This document shows positions 8,518 to 16,145 of a stretch of 64,000 nt of DNA, piece after piece. Numbering within the stretch: position 1 is the stretch's first letter; the number at the start of each line of letters is the position of its first letter. The stretch is from Ruminococcaceae bacterium YRB3002 (GTDB lineage Bacteria; Bacillota; Clostridia; Saccharofermentanales; Saccharofermentanaceae), in contig FMTG01000004.1 in NCBI GenBank assembly GCA_900099715.1, forward strand, positions 62,001-126,000, read 5' to 3'. A program made the position numbers and the translations under genes. The notes below the pieces were generated by a model. That model did not search any database and was not told the DNA's origin. It saw nothing but the letters and a program-made list of their open reading frames with translations.

Positions 8518-8831
8518 GCTGCATCCACCTCTCTTACAACGTAGTCATAGATCGCCATGACCTCTTTCCATTCCTCTGCGAAAGCATTCAGCTTCTCCAT
8601 TCCCTTATCCGTAATGTGATAGTACTTACGGAGCCTTCCGTTGTGCTCCTGGGAATTAACTGTAAGAAAGCCTCCCTCTTCCAGCCTTCTGAGGATGGGA
8701 TACAGAGTGGATTCCGATAAAGTGAGATAAGGCTTTATATCCTTAATGATCTTGTAGCCATAAGAATCTTCGGTCTTGATAGCTGCAAGAACAAGGATAT
8801 CCAGAAGTCCTCTTTTGATCTGTGCATCCAT
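8514..8831 (-). CDS. PadR-family transcriptional regulator
   Basis: A 105-aa winged-helix protein. It has the family opening (MDAQIKRGLLDILVLAAI), the conserved DSYGYKIIKDI and the wing ESTLYPILRRLEEGGFLT. The second half is helical and probably dimerises; the protein is of the short PadR-s2 type. It is the first gene of an operon with DUF1700 and DUF4097 genes and sits behind a consensus promoter that carries three related 7-bp repeats, so it probably represses its own operon. The inducer is unknown. An AGGAGG site lies 8 bases before the ATG. Confidence 0.92.
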   Translation of the reverse strand: MDAQIKRGLLDILVLAAIKTEDSYGYKIIKDIKPYLTLSESTLYPILRRLEEGGFLTVNSQEHNGRLRKYYHITDKGMEKLNAFAEEWKEVMAIYDYVVREVDAA

Positions 8832-8850
8832 GTCTGATACCTCCTAACGT

Positions 8851-8894
8851 GTAATACTATACGACGCGAGGTATTATGTGTCAAGAGGTATTAC
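8851..8894 (-). promoter_or_regulatory. Promoter and likely PadR operator
   Basis: On the minus strand TTGACA (8884-8879) is separated by exactly 17 bases from TATAGT (8861-8856), a near-perfect vegetative promoter. Three copies of a GTATTAC-like word overlap it: GTAATAC (8851-8857), GTATTAT (8871-8877) and GTATTAC (8888-8894), the first inverted relative to the other two. They fit an operator for the PadR protein encoded just downstream. Confidence 0.75.
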
Positions 8895-8928
8895 GGCCGG
8901 GTTCACAAATACTTAACAATCTGAAATG

Positions 8929-8955
8929 GTGAAATGGGGACGGTTCCCATTTCAC
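8929..8955. repeat. GGGGACGG-family palindromic repeat
   Basis: GTGAAATGGG-GACGGTT-CCCATTTCAC has a perfect 10-bp stem and a 7-base loop. It shares its core with the ends of the elements at 17258 and 55437 and with the single copy at 18809. It stands directly beside a GC-rich repeat (8957-9040). Confidence 0.8.
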
Positions 8956-8956
8956 A

Positions 8957-9040
8957 GCCGAAGGGCGAGCGACCAACGCGAACGGACTTACCGCAGGAGC
9001 GAAGCGACGAGGACTGAAGTGAGCGTTCGGTTGCGAGCCT
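8957..9040. repeat. GC-rich ~80-bp dispersed repeat, copy 1
   Basis: This block (CCGAAGGGCGAGCG, then GCGAACGGACTTACCGCAGG, then AGCGAAGCGACGAGGACTGA) recurs with few changes at 55694-55770 and 55981-56058, with related GC-rich words at 17530-17625. No open frame or known RNA family is recognised. In every case it lies within about 100 bases of a GGGGACGG-type repeat. Confidence 0.75.
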
Positions 9041-9062
9041 TTTTCACCAAAAACAAAACGCG

Positions 9063-9091
9063 AAAAAAGACGCAGCCGCCGGCTGCGTCTT
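9063..9091 (-). terminator. Intrinsic terminator of the 9131-9487 gene
   Basis: An 11-bp perfect stem (AAGACGCAGCC with GGCTGCGTCTT) and a 3-base loop are followed on the minus strand by a run of six T. It lies 40 bases after the stop of the minus-strand gene. Confidence 0.88.
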
Positions 9092-9130
9092 AGCTCTGCT
9101 TTAGTTAAGGATCCTATCCGTCAGCCGTGA

Positions 9131-9487
9131 TCAGATAAGTTCGCGCACCATCTTCCTGAGCTCTTCGAACAGCGGCTCGAACCTGGACGTGTCTGTCAGT
9201 TTGTTCTGACGGATCTTAATGGATTCTTCCGCCAGGGCATCCCAGTCAGCCTCTGCTGTAACACTTGCATCAGCGTACTTAATAAATGCATCAAGAATGC
9301 TCTCAGTCGTTGCTTCACATTCTGTCTCGGTACCTCCGGGCATCAGATCGGTCCACTCCATGTGCAGGAATACGATCTCCCCTTCGTCCTCGACGGCGAT
9401 CTCACCATGGATGAATGTAGCCGGCATTATGCCGCAGCAGGCCTTGTTGTCTGTCCATTTGTATGTTCTTCTTCTGAGTTCTTTCAT
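9131..9487 (-). CDS. Hypothetical protein, 118 aa
   Basis: I do not recognise the family. The protein is acidic and soluble, with no signal or membrane segment. An N-terminal beta-rich part with two adjacent cysteines (KACCGIM) is followed by a helical C-terminal half. A GGAGGTG ribosome site lies about 7 bases upstream, and a strong terminator follows, so it is a real gene. It lies 55 bases after the 636-aa coiled-coil protein and may be the last gene of that operon. Confidence 0.65.
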   Translation of the reverse strand: MKELRRRTYKWTDNKACCGIMPATFIHGEIAVEDEGEIVFLHMEWTDLMPGGTETECEATTESILDAFIKYADASVTAEADWDALAEESIKIRQNKLTDTSRFEPLFEELRKMVRELI

Positions 9488-9542
9488 TGCGGTTCACCTC
9501 CATCTGTAACTGTTATGGTTCGGCATGAGATGATCTTCAACC

Positions 9543-11453
9543 TCAGATGTGTTTCTTGATATGAATGACAGTTATGAGACCCGACTCCCGGTCACGCCAG
9601 TAGTAAAGCCTGTACATGAATGCATTATGCTCCGAATAGGTAAGATGGAATTCCGCATCGTGTCCGTCAACTTCGATCTTGTCGGCGTCACCTCCGCTCG
9701 AATCGATCTGGAAGGACGACATTGTTCTGTAACTGCATAGGGCATCATAGACTTCTTTTGCCATAGAGCCCTTACGCCACATAGCCTCGGCATTCAGAAG
9801 GATAAATGCGTTCCTTAAAGCCTCCTCATTCTGATATTCCATGTTTCTGTAAGTATTGACTGCCTTTTTATGCAGAAAGACATTGCCGCTCATATTCTCC
9901 TGAACCCATTGATCCAACTGTCTGATCTTATATGGCTTGGACAGGAACGAATTGATATACCTCAACACCTCATTCTCAATGCTGCGTTCAACTATGGTGC
10001 GGTTCTTTTCCTGAAGTTCTTCGTTTTCTTTTTGAAGCTCGCTGTTCAGTTTCAGCTGTTCCTCATATTTTCCCTGAACCTTGCGTGACTGCTCTTCAAG
10101 ATGCGCCAGTTTCTTTTCCTGTTTTGCCTTATCCTCCTGAGCTTTTTTCTGCAGCTCATTGAGCTTCTCCTGGATCCTCTTCTCCGCATCGTCCTCATGC
10201 TTCTCAAGGATCTCGCCGATCTCCTGCGACGTCTCATTCAGAGCCTCCGACATGTCCTCACTGTCTGAGTTAATATAAGCTGTCCACAGGTCGGAATAGA
10301 ACAGCACATCGCCAAAGAAGAAGTCTCTGTCCTCAGCCTCAAGTTCATTGCGCCCCCACAGATACTCATTGACAAAGCCTTCCGGTGCCTTTATCCGGTC
10401 ACGGGCATCTTTCTTGATAGCCTTGATCTCGTCTTCCGTCAGTTCACGTTCTTCCTCATCAGGCTTCACGAAAGAACCGTCTACAGATACATCGAGTTCG
10501 AACCATCTCAGTGCTTTATCAGGCTCTACAGATCTTGGGGCGATGCACAGATAGTTACTCACGATCATTTTACGTGCACCTGCCGACGTTGTACCCATCT
10601 TCCTGAGATCTTCGTCGATCTTTTCCAGCATGTATCTGTATCCGTCTTTCTTTACATCGGTAACAACATAAGCATAGCCGGACATGTGCTCTGCCAGCTT
10701 AACGGTGCGGATCTCTATACCTTTCTCATTCTGACCCACATTGACCGGGCAGAATATTACCGGCATCTGTCTGGCAGGATCTTCGATCACCTTCTTGAAT
10801 TCGTACTCGTCCTTCTTACCGTTGCCCCTTATGTAGATATCGAGCGTCTTAAAATCCAGCGGGTAATCATTGGATTCCAGACTGCCCTCTGTAACGATAA
10901 ACCGGGGGTCCTGTATCAGGTACCGCACAAACACCGGTCTGAACGGAGTTGCTGCCTCATTATGCTGATGACTCTCCTTACACTTCGTCCTGACAGCCAG
11001 ATATACGTATCCGTCCTTCAGCTTATAAGCAATATCCGTGGTGAATGATCTGTCAAGATAATCGTGTTCAGCCCGGTTATTCGGCTCACGCACTCTCATT
11101 GCCCACTCGCCGAACTCCTTGATGGCAAGGAGGCTGATGTCGAACTGGCTTTTCGCCCTGTTGAATATGAGGTCTTCTGAGGCAAATACGTCGAAATCTC
11201 CGGATAAAAGATCCCCCTCCTGCGGATAGTCGTACAGGAATGCCACCTCGGATCTGTCGCAGTGATTATTATAATTGATCCTCTTCTTCAGCCAGTCAAC
11301 GGCATAGAGGATGCATAAATTGAACACGCGTTCAGGTGACATTTCTGCCTCTGCAGGCGACACTTTGTAATAGCCCTGGAATGTATTGTATTCCTTGTAT
11401 GTCATCAATCCGCTGGGATCGGATATATCAATCTTGTCTTTAAAGATCGTCAT
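9543..11453 (-). CDS. Large protein of unknown function with central coiled coil
   Basis: 636 residues with no signal or membrane segment. Residues about 1-390 form a mixed alpha/beta region containing MPVIFCPVNVG and an acidic stretch (PDEEERELTEDEIKAIKKDA). Residues about 400-495 are a charged coiled coil rich in Glu, Lys and Gln. The last ~70 residues are beta-rich and end YRLYYWRDRESGLITVIHI. No known catalytic motif was found. The ribosome site GGGGGAG lies at the end of the dipeptidase gene, 2 bases away, so translation is coupled. The operon partners (SGNH esterase, VanX-type peptidase) suggest an envelope-related or stress role, but this is only context. Confidence 0.6.
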   Translation of the reverse strand: MTIFKDKIDISDPSGLMTYKEYNTFQGYYKVSPAEAEMSPERVFNLCILYAVDWLKKRINYNNHCDRSEVAFLYDYPQEGDLLSGDFDVFASEDLIFNRAKSQFDISLLAIKEFGEWAMRVREPNNRAEHDYLDRSFTTDIAYKLKDGYVYLAVRTKCKESHQHNEAATPFRPVFVRYLIQDPRFIVTEGSLESNDYPLDFKTLDIYIRGNGKKDEYEFKKVIEDPARQMPVIFCPVNVGQNEKGIEIRTVKLAEHMSGYAYVVTDVKKDGYRYMLEKIDEDLRKMGTTSAGARKMIVSNYLCIAPRSVEPDKALRWFELDVSVDGSFVKPDEEERELTEDEIKAIKKDARDRIKAPEGFVNEYLWGRNELEAEDRDFFFGDVLFYSDLWTAYINSDSEDMSEALNETSQEIGEILEKHEDDAEKRIQEKLNELQKKAQEDKAKQEKKLAHLEEQSRKVQGKYEEQLKLNSELQKENEELQEKNRTIVERSIENEVLRYINSFLSKPYKIRQLDQWVQENMSGNVFLHKKAVNTYRNMEYQNEEALRNAFILLNAEAMWRKGSMAKEVYDALCSYRTMSSFQIDSSGGDADKIEVDGHDAEFHLTYSEHNAFMYRLYYWRDRESGLITVIHIKKHI

Positions 11454-11455
11454 GC

Positions 11456-12121
11456 TTATCTCCCCCTCATCAGATACTCGGCGGACACAGGAAAATCAAA
11501 ATACGTATCCGGATACGGTTCATTACCCAGCGTGAAATGCCACCACTCACAGTCAATAGGCTCAAACCCGTTTCGCAGCATGACATCCCGCAGTATCATC
11601 CTGTTGGAATACTGCTCCTCCGTGATCCCTTTATAATCAGGATGCGACACCTCGCTGAACATATCGAAAGGGCTCCCCATATCCACTTCCTTCCCCGTCT
11701 TCATGTCGAGCAAAGTCAGATCGATGGTGCTTCCCCTGCTGTGGCTGGACTTGCTTGCCACATATCCCTTGGAGAACAGTTCCTGCTTCACCAGTTCCGG
11801 ATAGAAGTATTCCTTCATTCTCACATCAGTATCCTCTATCCCCCACATCACGAAATGCTTCACCGCGCTCGCCGGCCGGTAGCAGTCAAACACCTTCATC
11901 CGGTACCCCTGCACGTTCAGCTCGTTGCTGACGGTTTTCAGCACCCTCGCAGCCTCTCTGGATATTATCGCTACCGGTTGCTCGTATCCGTCGATCCTGT
12001 CTCCGATGAAGTTATATGTTGAGTAGTATCTTATCTCCTGAACGATGCCCGGCACATAGTCCGCCAGCAGGACAAAACCGGATGAATCCATTATTGTTTT
12101 TCTCTCATAATCAACAGCCAT
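11456..12121 (-). CDS. VanX-type D-alanyl-D-alanine dipeptidase (peptidase M15D)
   Basis: 221 residues with the full M15D zinc site: SSHSRGSTID gives zinc ligands H127 and D134, and EWWHF gives catalytic E192 and ligand H195. The conserved DCYRP (R82) stabilises the transition state. The family cleaves D-Ala-D-Ala; VanX members confer glycopeptide resistance, while DdpX-like members recycle wall peptides. There is no VanHA ligase or VanRS pair here and no signal peptide, so cytoplasmic recycling or signalling is more likely than resistance. The ATG overlaps the stop of the upstream gene (TAATG). Confidence 0.88.
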   Translation of the reverse strand: MAVDYERKTIMDSSGFVLLADYVPGIVQEIRYYSTYNFIGDRIDGYEQPVAIISREAARVLKTVSNELNVQGYRMKVFDCYRPASAVKHFVMWGIEDTDVRMKEYFYPELVKQELFSKGYVASKSSHSRGSTIDLTLLDMKTGKEVDMGSPFDMFSEVSHPDYKGITEEQYSNRMILRDVMLRNGFEPIDCEWWHFTLGNEPYPDTYFDFPVSAEYLMRGR

Positions 12122-12576
12122 TAAGCATTACCTTCCTCTGCATCATTTTTGGGGCTCCAGCTGGGTTGAACAGGCTCGATCTGTAGCACTCCGGGAACCT
12201 TTACCGCCACCTGATAATGATCCTCGTAAACTATCTCTCCGGGGGAGTTAGTGTAAACGAGATAATACGGGTGGTTATACCTCTCCAGTAGCCATAGCGC
12301 CGGCCTTATCATCCTCATCATCGCCTCTGTATTCTCCGTCTTAAAGAAACAGACGACCTTCTCCTGCCTCTTGCAGGGTTCCGGCCACGGGAGTTCTTCA
12401 GCAAACCATTTGTCGATTTCCTTAAAAAGATCGGCATCCTCCTCATCCATCACATCATTCTGGATGAGCTGCCAGCACATGCTGAAGATACCCTTGGCGT
12501 ACATGGTATTCTCAGCCAGTTCCTGCCCCTGGATCCTGACATATTTGTATCTCGTGTTCGGATTTAGATCTGCCAT
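12121..12576 (-). CDS. Hypothetical protein, 151 aa
   Basis: Not recognised. It is soluble, about 150 residues, with aromatic-rich stretches (KYVRIQGQELAENTMYAKGI, YNHPYYLVYTNSPGEIVYED). The stop overlaps the start of the dipeptidase gene by one base and the start lies 8 bases after the SGNH gene, so it belongs to the operon. A GGAGGATAGG site precedes the ATG. No catalytic motif was seen. Confidence 0.65.
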   Translation of the reverse strand: MADLNPNTRYKYVRIQGQELAENTMYAKGIFSMCWQLIQNDVMDEEDADLFKEIDKWFAEELPWPEPCKRQEKVVCFFKTENTEAMMRMIRPALWLLERYNHPYYLVYTNSPGEIVYEDHYQVAVKVPGVLQIEPVQPSWSPKNDAEEGNA

Positions 12577-12584
12577 ATTTGTAC

Positions 12585-13229
12585 CTATCCTCCCTCACTG
12601 TTGCGGATCAGTTCGGCCACCGCCCTGCCCAGTTTACGCTGGTTCTCCGCATCAAGATGACATCCGTCGCTGTCGCTGGCTGTGACTATCTGCGCAGCAT
12701 CCAGGAAAAGACAGCCATACATATCAGCCAGCTGTTTGTACCATCCCGCCAGTTCCTGTGACACCCGGCATGCATTCTCATATCCGAAGCTGTCACCCAG
12801 CCACGAATCCCTTATCGATGGTGCGATGTGCGGCGGCGACATCAATACAACTTTAAATCTGTCCTGACACCTGAATCTGTTATACGACTGAACCTTCTCC
12901 AGCATGATCTGCATCTCACCTGCGATGTCCATTGCGGAATAAGCAAACTTGCGCTTACAGTCGTTGGAACCGAGCATGATGACCACATAATCCAGCGGAG
13001 CGTGGCTTTCCAGACATGGCCCGATGTATCTGAGACCGTTTTTCTCGCCTTCGGCAGGATCGTCAGAAGCGATCGTCCTCCCGTTCTGTCCCTCTTCGAT
13101 GACTGTATGATCACCGCCGAGAGCCTGCTTCATTACCTGCGGCCATCTGGAATCCTCAGGCAGCCTGATCCTTCTGTCAGGATCGTATCCCCATGTGAGC
13201 GAATCGCCAAAGCAAAGTATTCTCTTCAT
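12585..13229 (-). CDS. SGNH/GDSL hydrolase, esterase or deacetylase
   Basis: Block I CFGDSLTWG (catalytic S10), block II EEGQNGR (Gly and Asn near 47-49), block III GSND (87-90) and block V DSDGCHL (D188, H191) make a complete SGNH active site. At 214 aa it is the size of arylesterase/TesA-like members. With no signal peptide it should act in the cytoplasm on acyl or acetyl esters; the substrate is unknown. A CAGGAGA site lies 9 bases upstream. It is the first gene of a four- or five-gene operon. Confidence 0.88.
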   Translation of the reverse strand: MKRILCFGDSLTWGYDPDRRIRLPEDSRWPQVMKQALGGDHTVIEEGQNGRTIASDDPAEGEKNGLRYIGPCLESHAPLDYVVIMLGSNDCKRKFAYSAMDIAGEMQIMLEKVQSYNRFRCQDRFKVVLMSPPHIAPSIRDSWLGDSFGYENACRVSQELAGWYKQLADMYGCLFLDAAQIVTASDSDGCHLDAENQRKLGRAVAELIRNSEGG

Positions 13230-13283
13230 GCCGTTATATCTCCTGAAGTGCTTTGTTGGTTATATTATAATAGACTGTGCGTG

Positions 13284-13593
13284 AATGTGAAAAGGGGACG
13301 TGTTGCTTTTCACATTTTTGCAGAGCTGTTGCCTTGGTTAGGTATCGTCGAAATACCCTCAACCGTACCCTGAAAAGCCTGTTTCAAACGCAAAACGGGG
13401 TATTGTTAACAAAATACCCTTAACTGTACCCTCAAAAGCCCGTTTCAAACGCAAAACGGGGTATTTCAGTATTCTCGAATGCCATAATATAAAGGTACGC
13501 AAAAAAAATTACAGGTATATGGGCACCCCGGGTGCCATATACGTGTGCCTTTATGTGAGCAAGACTCTGAAAAGGTACACGTCCCCTTTTCAG
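13284..13593. repeat. Composite intergenic element with GGGGACG ends and paired 54-bp units
   Basis: This region between the SGNH operon and the YdcF-like gene contains no credible gene. The left end is a hairpin (AATGTGAAAAG with CTTTTCACATT, 13284-13316) whose loop holds GGGGACGTG. The right end is the related hairpin CTGAAAAGG with CCTTTTCAG (13567-13593). Between them are two direct repeats, 13351-13404 and 13412-13465, each starting AAATACCC, repeating TACCCT inside, and ending GGGGTATT so that its ends pair. A further strong hairpin (GTATATGG with CCATATAC) spans 13515-13542. The right end supplies the stop codon of the neighbouring gene. Confidence 0.75.
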
Positions 13594-14825
13594 ATTGATG
13601 ACACTATGGTAAACACCGTATAAAACAGTATCAGTCCACCAAACACCAGTATCTGCTTTCCACGGTGCGCCGTGAGAAGACCTACGAATTCGCGGACAGC
13701 TGCATTGGGCCAGAAATACCACTTGGTCGGTGCGCCGATACCGACAGCCCGCATATTGGCATATCTCGCATAAGCACCACTGCGGAACACGTGATAGTTC
13801 GTAGTACAGAACAGTATATTCGCATTGCTTATGTCTTCATCCACCACAGTGCCCGAGGCATTCAGGTGTTCGATTATCTTCTGCCTTGAGTAGCGCATAT
13901 TCTCCATCGTGTTGGTGGAAAGCGATTCTTCTATTATCCGGTCAGCAGGAATGCCCTTGGAGATAAGATACTGTTTCATAGAGGTACTCTCCGGAACTAC
14001 TTCGTCAGAGCCCTGCCCGCCGGATGTTATGAAGATAACGTCCTTGCCTGTCTCCTTGAGCTGGCGTTCCCTGAACCTGATCGCTCTGTCAAGGCGTCCG
14101 CGAAGCAAAGGCTTAGGTGTCCCATCATTACGTATAGCACATCCCAGAACGATAATGAAATCCTTGTCTGGCGCAGGTTTGTGCTTGACGACGATCGCAT
14201 TAGCGATCATGGTCCCGATGAGCATGCACTCAAAATAGAGATAGATGGCAGCAAACAGATTGCCAAGTATTTCCTGAGTCAGATTCTCGTCAGCATCTAT
14301 AGCACCTTCATATCCCAGATTGAATACCATCGCTTCACCAAGAAGCATAAAAAAAGCCAGGAGGATCCCGAGCACGTTAACGCGGCTCCCGCCCTCATGA
14401 CGTATCAGGGATACGTTGGTAATTATCATCAGAACCGAGAACACAAGAACAAACGGGAGTGACAGAAGCATAAAGATTCTTGCAGAACTCAGTACGATAC
14501 CTACGTAATAATGCGACGAAGCAATACCGGCCTGATTCATTTCATAAAATGTCGTAACTACACAGCTCACAAATATCGACTGAACAAAAAGAACAAAGCC
14601 GGCATAATAGATGATATTGTAAGAATACGGGTTATACTGCAGCTGCCTGATGATGCCGTCTATAAGCATGAGAACAACGCCAAGAAGATATAACGCAACA
14701 ACTGTACTGGCAGTCACGGAGCTAACTTTGAACAGATGCATGACATACAGAGACAGAGCAACCAAAACCGTAAGAATAAGAATATTCCAGATCTTGGGTT
14801 TCTTATCTCTCGTATCAAATCTCAT
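13590..14825 (-). CDS. Membrane protein with YdcF/SanA-type DUF218 domain
   Basis: The first ~215 residues hold about six hydrophobic helices. The C-terminal DUF218 domain starts at FIIVLGCAIRNDGTP (223-237) and contains LLRGRLDRAI, TSGGQGSDE, PESTSMKQYL and a final membrane helix. DUF218 proteins (ElyC, SanA, YdcF) are linked to envelope integrity and wall or polysaccharide lipid carriers. The start lies 3 bases after the stop of the GAF-ABC gene, with only a weak ribosome site, so translation is probably coupled. The stop codon TGA (13592-13590) lies inside a GGGGACG-type repeat, so the natural C-terminus may have been replaced by insertion of the repeat. Confidence 0.85.
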   Translation of the reverse strand: MRFDTRDKKPKIWNILILTVLVALSLYVMHLFKVSSVTASTVVALYLLGVVLMLIDGIIRQLQYNPYSYNIIYYAGFVLFVQSIFVSCVVTTFYEMNQAGIASSHYYVGIVLSSARIFMLLSLPFVLVFSVLMIITNVSLIRHEGGSRVNVLGILLAFFMLLGEAMVFNLGYEGAIDADENLTQEILGNLFAAIYLYFECMLIGTMIANAIVVKHKPAPDKDFIIVLGCAIRNDGTPKPLLRGRLDRAIRFRERQLKETGKDVIFITSGGQGSDEVVPESTSMKQYLISKGIPADRIIEESLSTNTMENMRYSRQKIIEHLNASGTVVDEDISNANILFCTTNYHVFRSGAYARYANMRAVGIGAPTKWYFWPNAAVREFVGLLTAHRGKQILVFGGLILFYTVFTIVSSI

Positions 14826-14828
14826 AGA

Positions 14829-16049
14829 TCACCAGACAAGATCCACAGCATGAAGCGGTCTGAGATTACGCTTGATACTTGCTATCTTTCCGCCTCTTAC
14901 CTTGATGACACGGTCTGCCATCTTGGCAATCTCAGGATTGTGAGTGATCATCATGACCGTCGTCCCCTGAGTCTTCACTATGTCTTCGATAACGTCAAGC
15001 ACCTCTATGCTCGTGGTGTAATCAAGTGCGGCCGTAGGCTCGTCTGCCAGGATCAGTTTGGGCTTTTTTACTATTGCGCGTGCAATAGACACGCGCTGCT
15101 GCTGACCGCCGGACATCTGCTTGGGGAAGTTTCCTGCCCTCTCACCCAGACCTACTTTATCAAGTGCATCTTTCGAAGACATCGGATCATCTACGAGTTC
15201 AGCGATATATTCGATATTCTCCAGCGCCGAGAGGTTCGGCATAAGGTTATAGGACTGAAATATAAATCCGACATAATTACGTCTGAACTTTGTCAGATCG
15301 AGCTCGGTCGGATGAGAGAAATCCTTGCCGTCAATATACAGTTCCCCTCCCGTTGCGTAGTCCATTCCTCCGATGATATTCATCATGGTTGACTTGCCGC
15401 ATCCGGATTCTCCGAGAACAACTACGAACTCATTCGCGTATACATCGAGATTGATACCCTTCAGGACTCTGAGCACGGAATCTCCATTGGTGTACTCCTT
15501 AGTAATGCCCCTCAGGGACACGATAACTTTCTTGCGCTCACCCGCATCGATCTTGAGACCTTTCTCATCTATGGTCATGGCCGCCAGCGCCGCCATATGT
15601 TCGCATAGTTCCAGTTCTTCCTGATCATAAAGGGATCCGTCAAGTTTATTGATTATCTGGATACACCCGATGACCTCACGGATATTGTTAAGAGGAACGC
15701 AGATCATGGATCTTGTTGTGATCCCGTAATCATCAAGTGTAGACCCGTCGAAAGAGGAATCTCTGGACGCATCGGTGATCATCACCGATTTTCCTGTCTT
15801 GGATACGCCCCCCTCTATGCCAACGCCGTTCTCAATGCTGACATTGGTAATATCTTCGGCTCCGATATTGCATACGGGATACAGTCTGTCACTTTCCTTA
15901 TCCAGCAGCCAGATTGCCCCGGCCTCGCTGTTAAGGACACTGACCATGGTCTCCAGAGTTCCGGACAATGCCTCATCAATGTCATCCCCATTAAGGAGCT
16001 GCTCCATCATCTTCCATGATGCACTGATAAACTTCTTGGATATTGCCAT
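14829..16049 (-). CDS. GAF domain fused to a MacB/LolD-type ABC ATPase
   Basis: Residues about 10-160 form a GAF domain (SEAGAIWLLDKESDRLYPV; ICVPLNNIREVIGCIQIINK). Residues about 175-395 are an ABC ATPase with Walker A GESGCGKST (213-221), Q-loop FQSYN, signature MSGGQQQR (312-319), Walker B LILADEP (332-338) and H-loop ITHN (H370). The ATPase is of the class that works with FtsX/MacB-like permeases, yet no permease is encoded nearby. The fusion suggests that a small ligand or redox state sensed by GAF controls the ATPase; this is inference. An AGGAGA site lies 8 bases upstream, and a 22-bp palindrome lies 60 bases before the start. Confidence 0.88.
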   Translation of the reverse strand: MAISKKFISASWKMMEQLLNGDDIDEALSGTLETMVSVLNSEAGAIWLLDKESDRLYPVCNIGAEDITNVSIENGVGIEGGVSKTGKSVMITDASRDSSFDGSTLDDYGITTRSMICVPLNNIREVIGCIQIINKLDGSLYDQEELELCEHMAALAAMTIDEKGLKIDAGERKKVIVSLRGITKEYTNGDSVLRVLKGINLDVYANEFVVVLGESGCGKSTMMNIIGGMDYATGGELYIDGKDFSHPTELDLTKFRRNYVGFIFQSYNLMPNLSALENIEYIAELVDDPMSSKDALDKVGLGERAGNFPKQMSGGQQQRVSIARAIVKKPKLILADEPTAALDYTTSIEVLDVIEDIVKTQGTTVMMITHNPEIAKMADRVIKVRGGKIASIKRNLRPLHAVDLVW

Positions 16050-16108
16050 GTCCCGGTTCTCCTATTCTATTATCATGCAGACACATGTTCTCCCGCATCT
16101 TATATTAT

Positions 16109-16130
16109 TTTAACACTCGCGGGCGTTAAA
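16109..16130. promoter_or_regulatory. 22-bp palindromic operator candidate
   Basis: TTTAACACTC-GC-GGGCGTTAAA is a 22-bp palindrome with two mismatched pairs. It lies between mnmA and the GAF-ABC gene. On the minus strand AT-rich sequence suitable for a -10 region follows it. The arms resemble no operator I can name with certainty; they are not the CIRCE element (TTAGCACTC-N9-GAGTGCTAA). Confidence 0.5.
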
Positions 16131-16145
16131 TTATAAAGAATATTT

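Noticed and set aside
8895-9062. Small open frames in the GC-rich repeat region
   Set aside because: No start with a ribosome site, no conserved reading frame between the repeat copies, and insertions that are not multiples of three between copies.
11456-12121. Vancomycin resistance cluster
   Set aside because: Only a VanX-type dipeptidase is present; there is no D-Ala-D-Lac ligase, VanH dehydrogenase or VanRS pair nearby.
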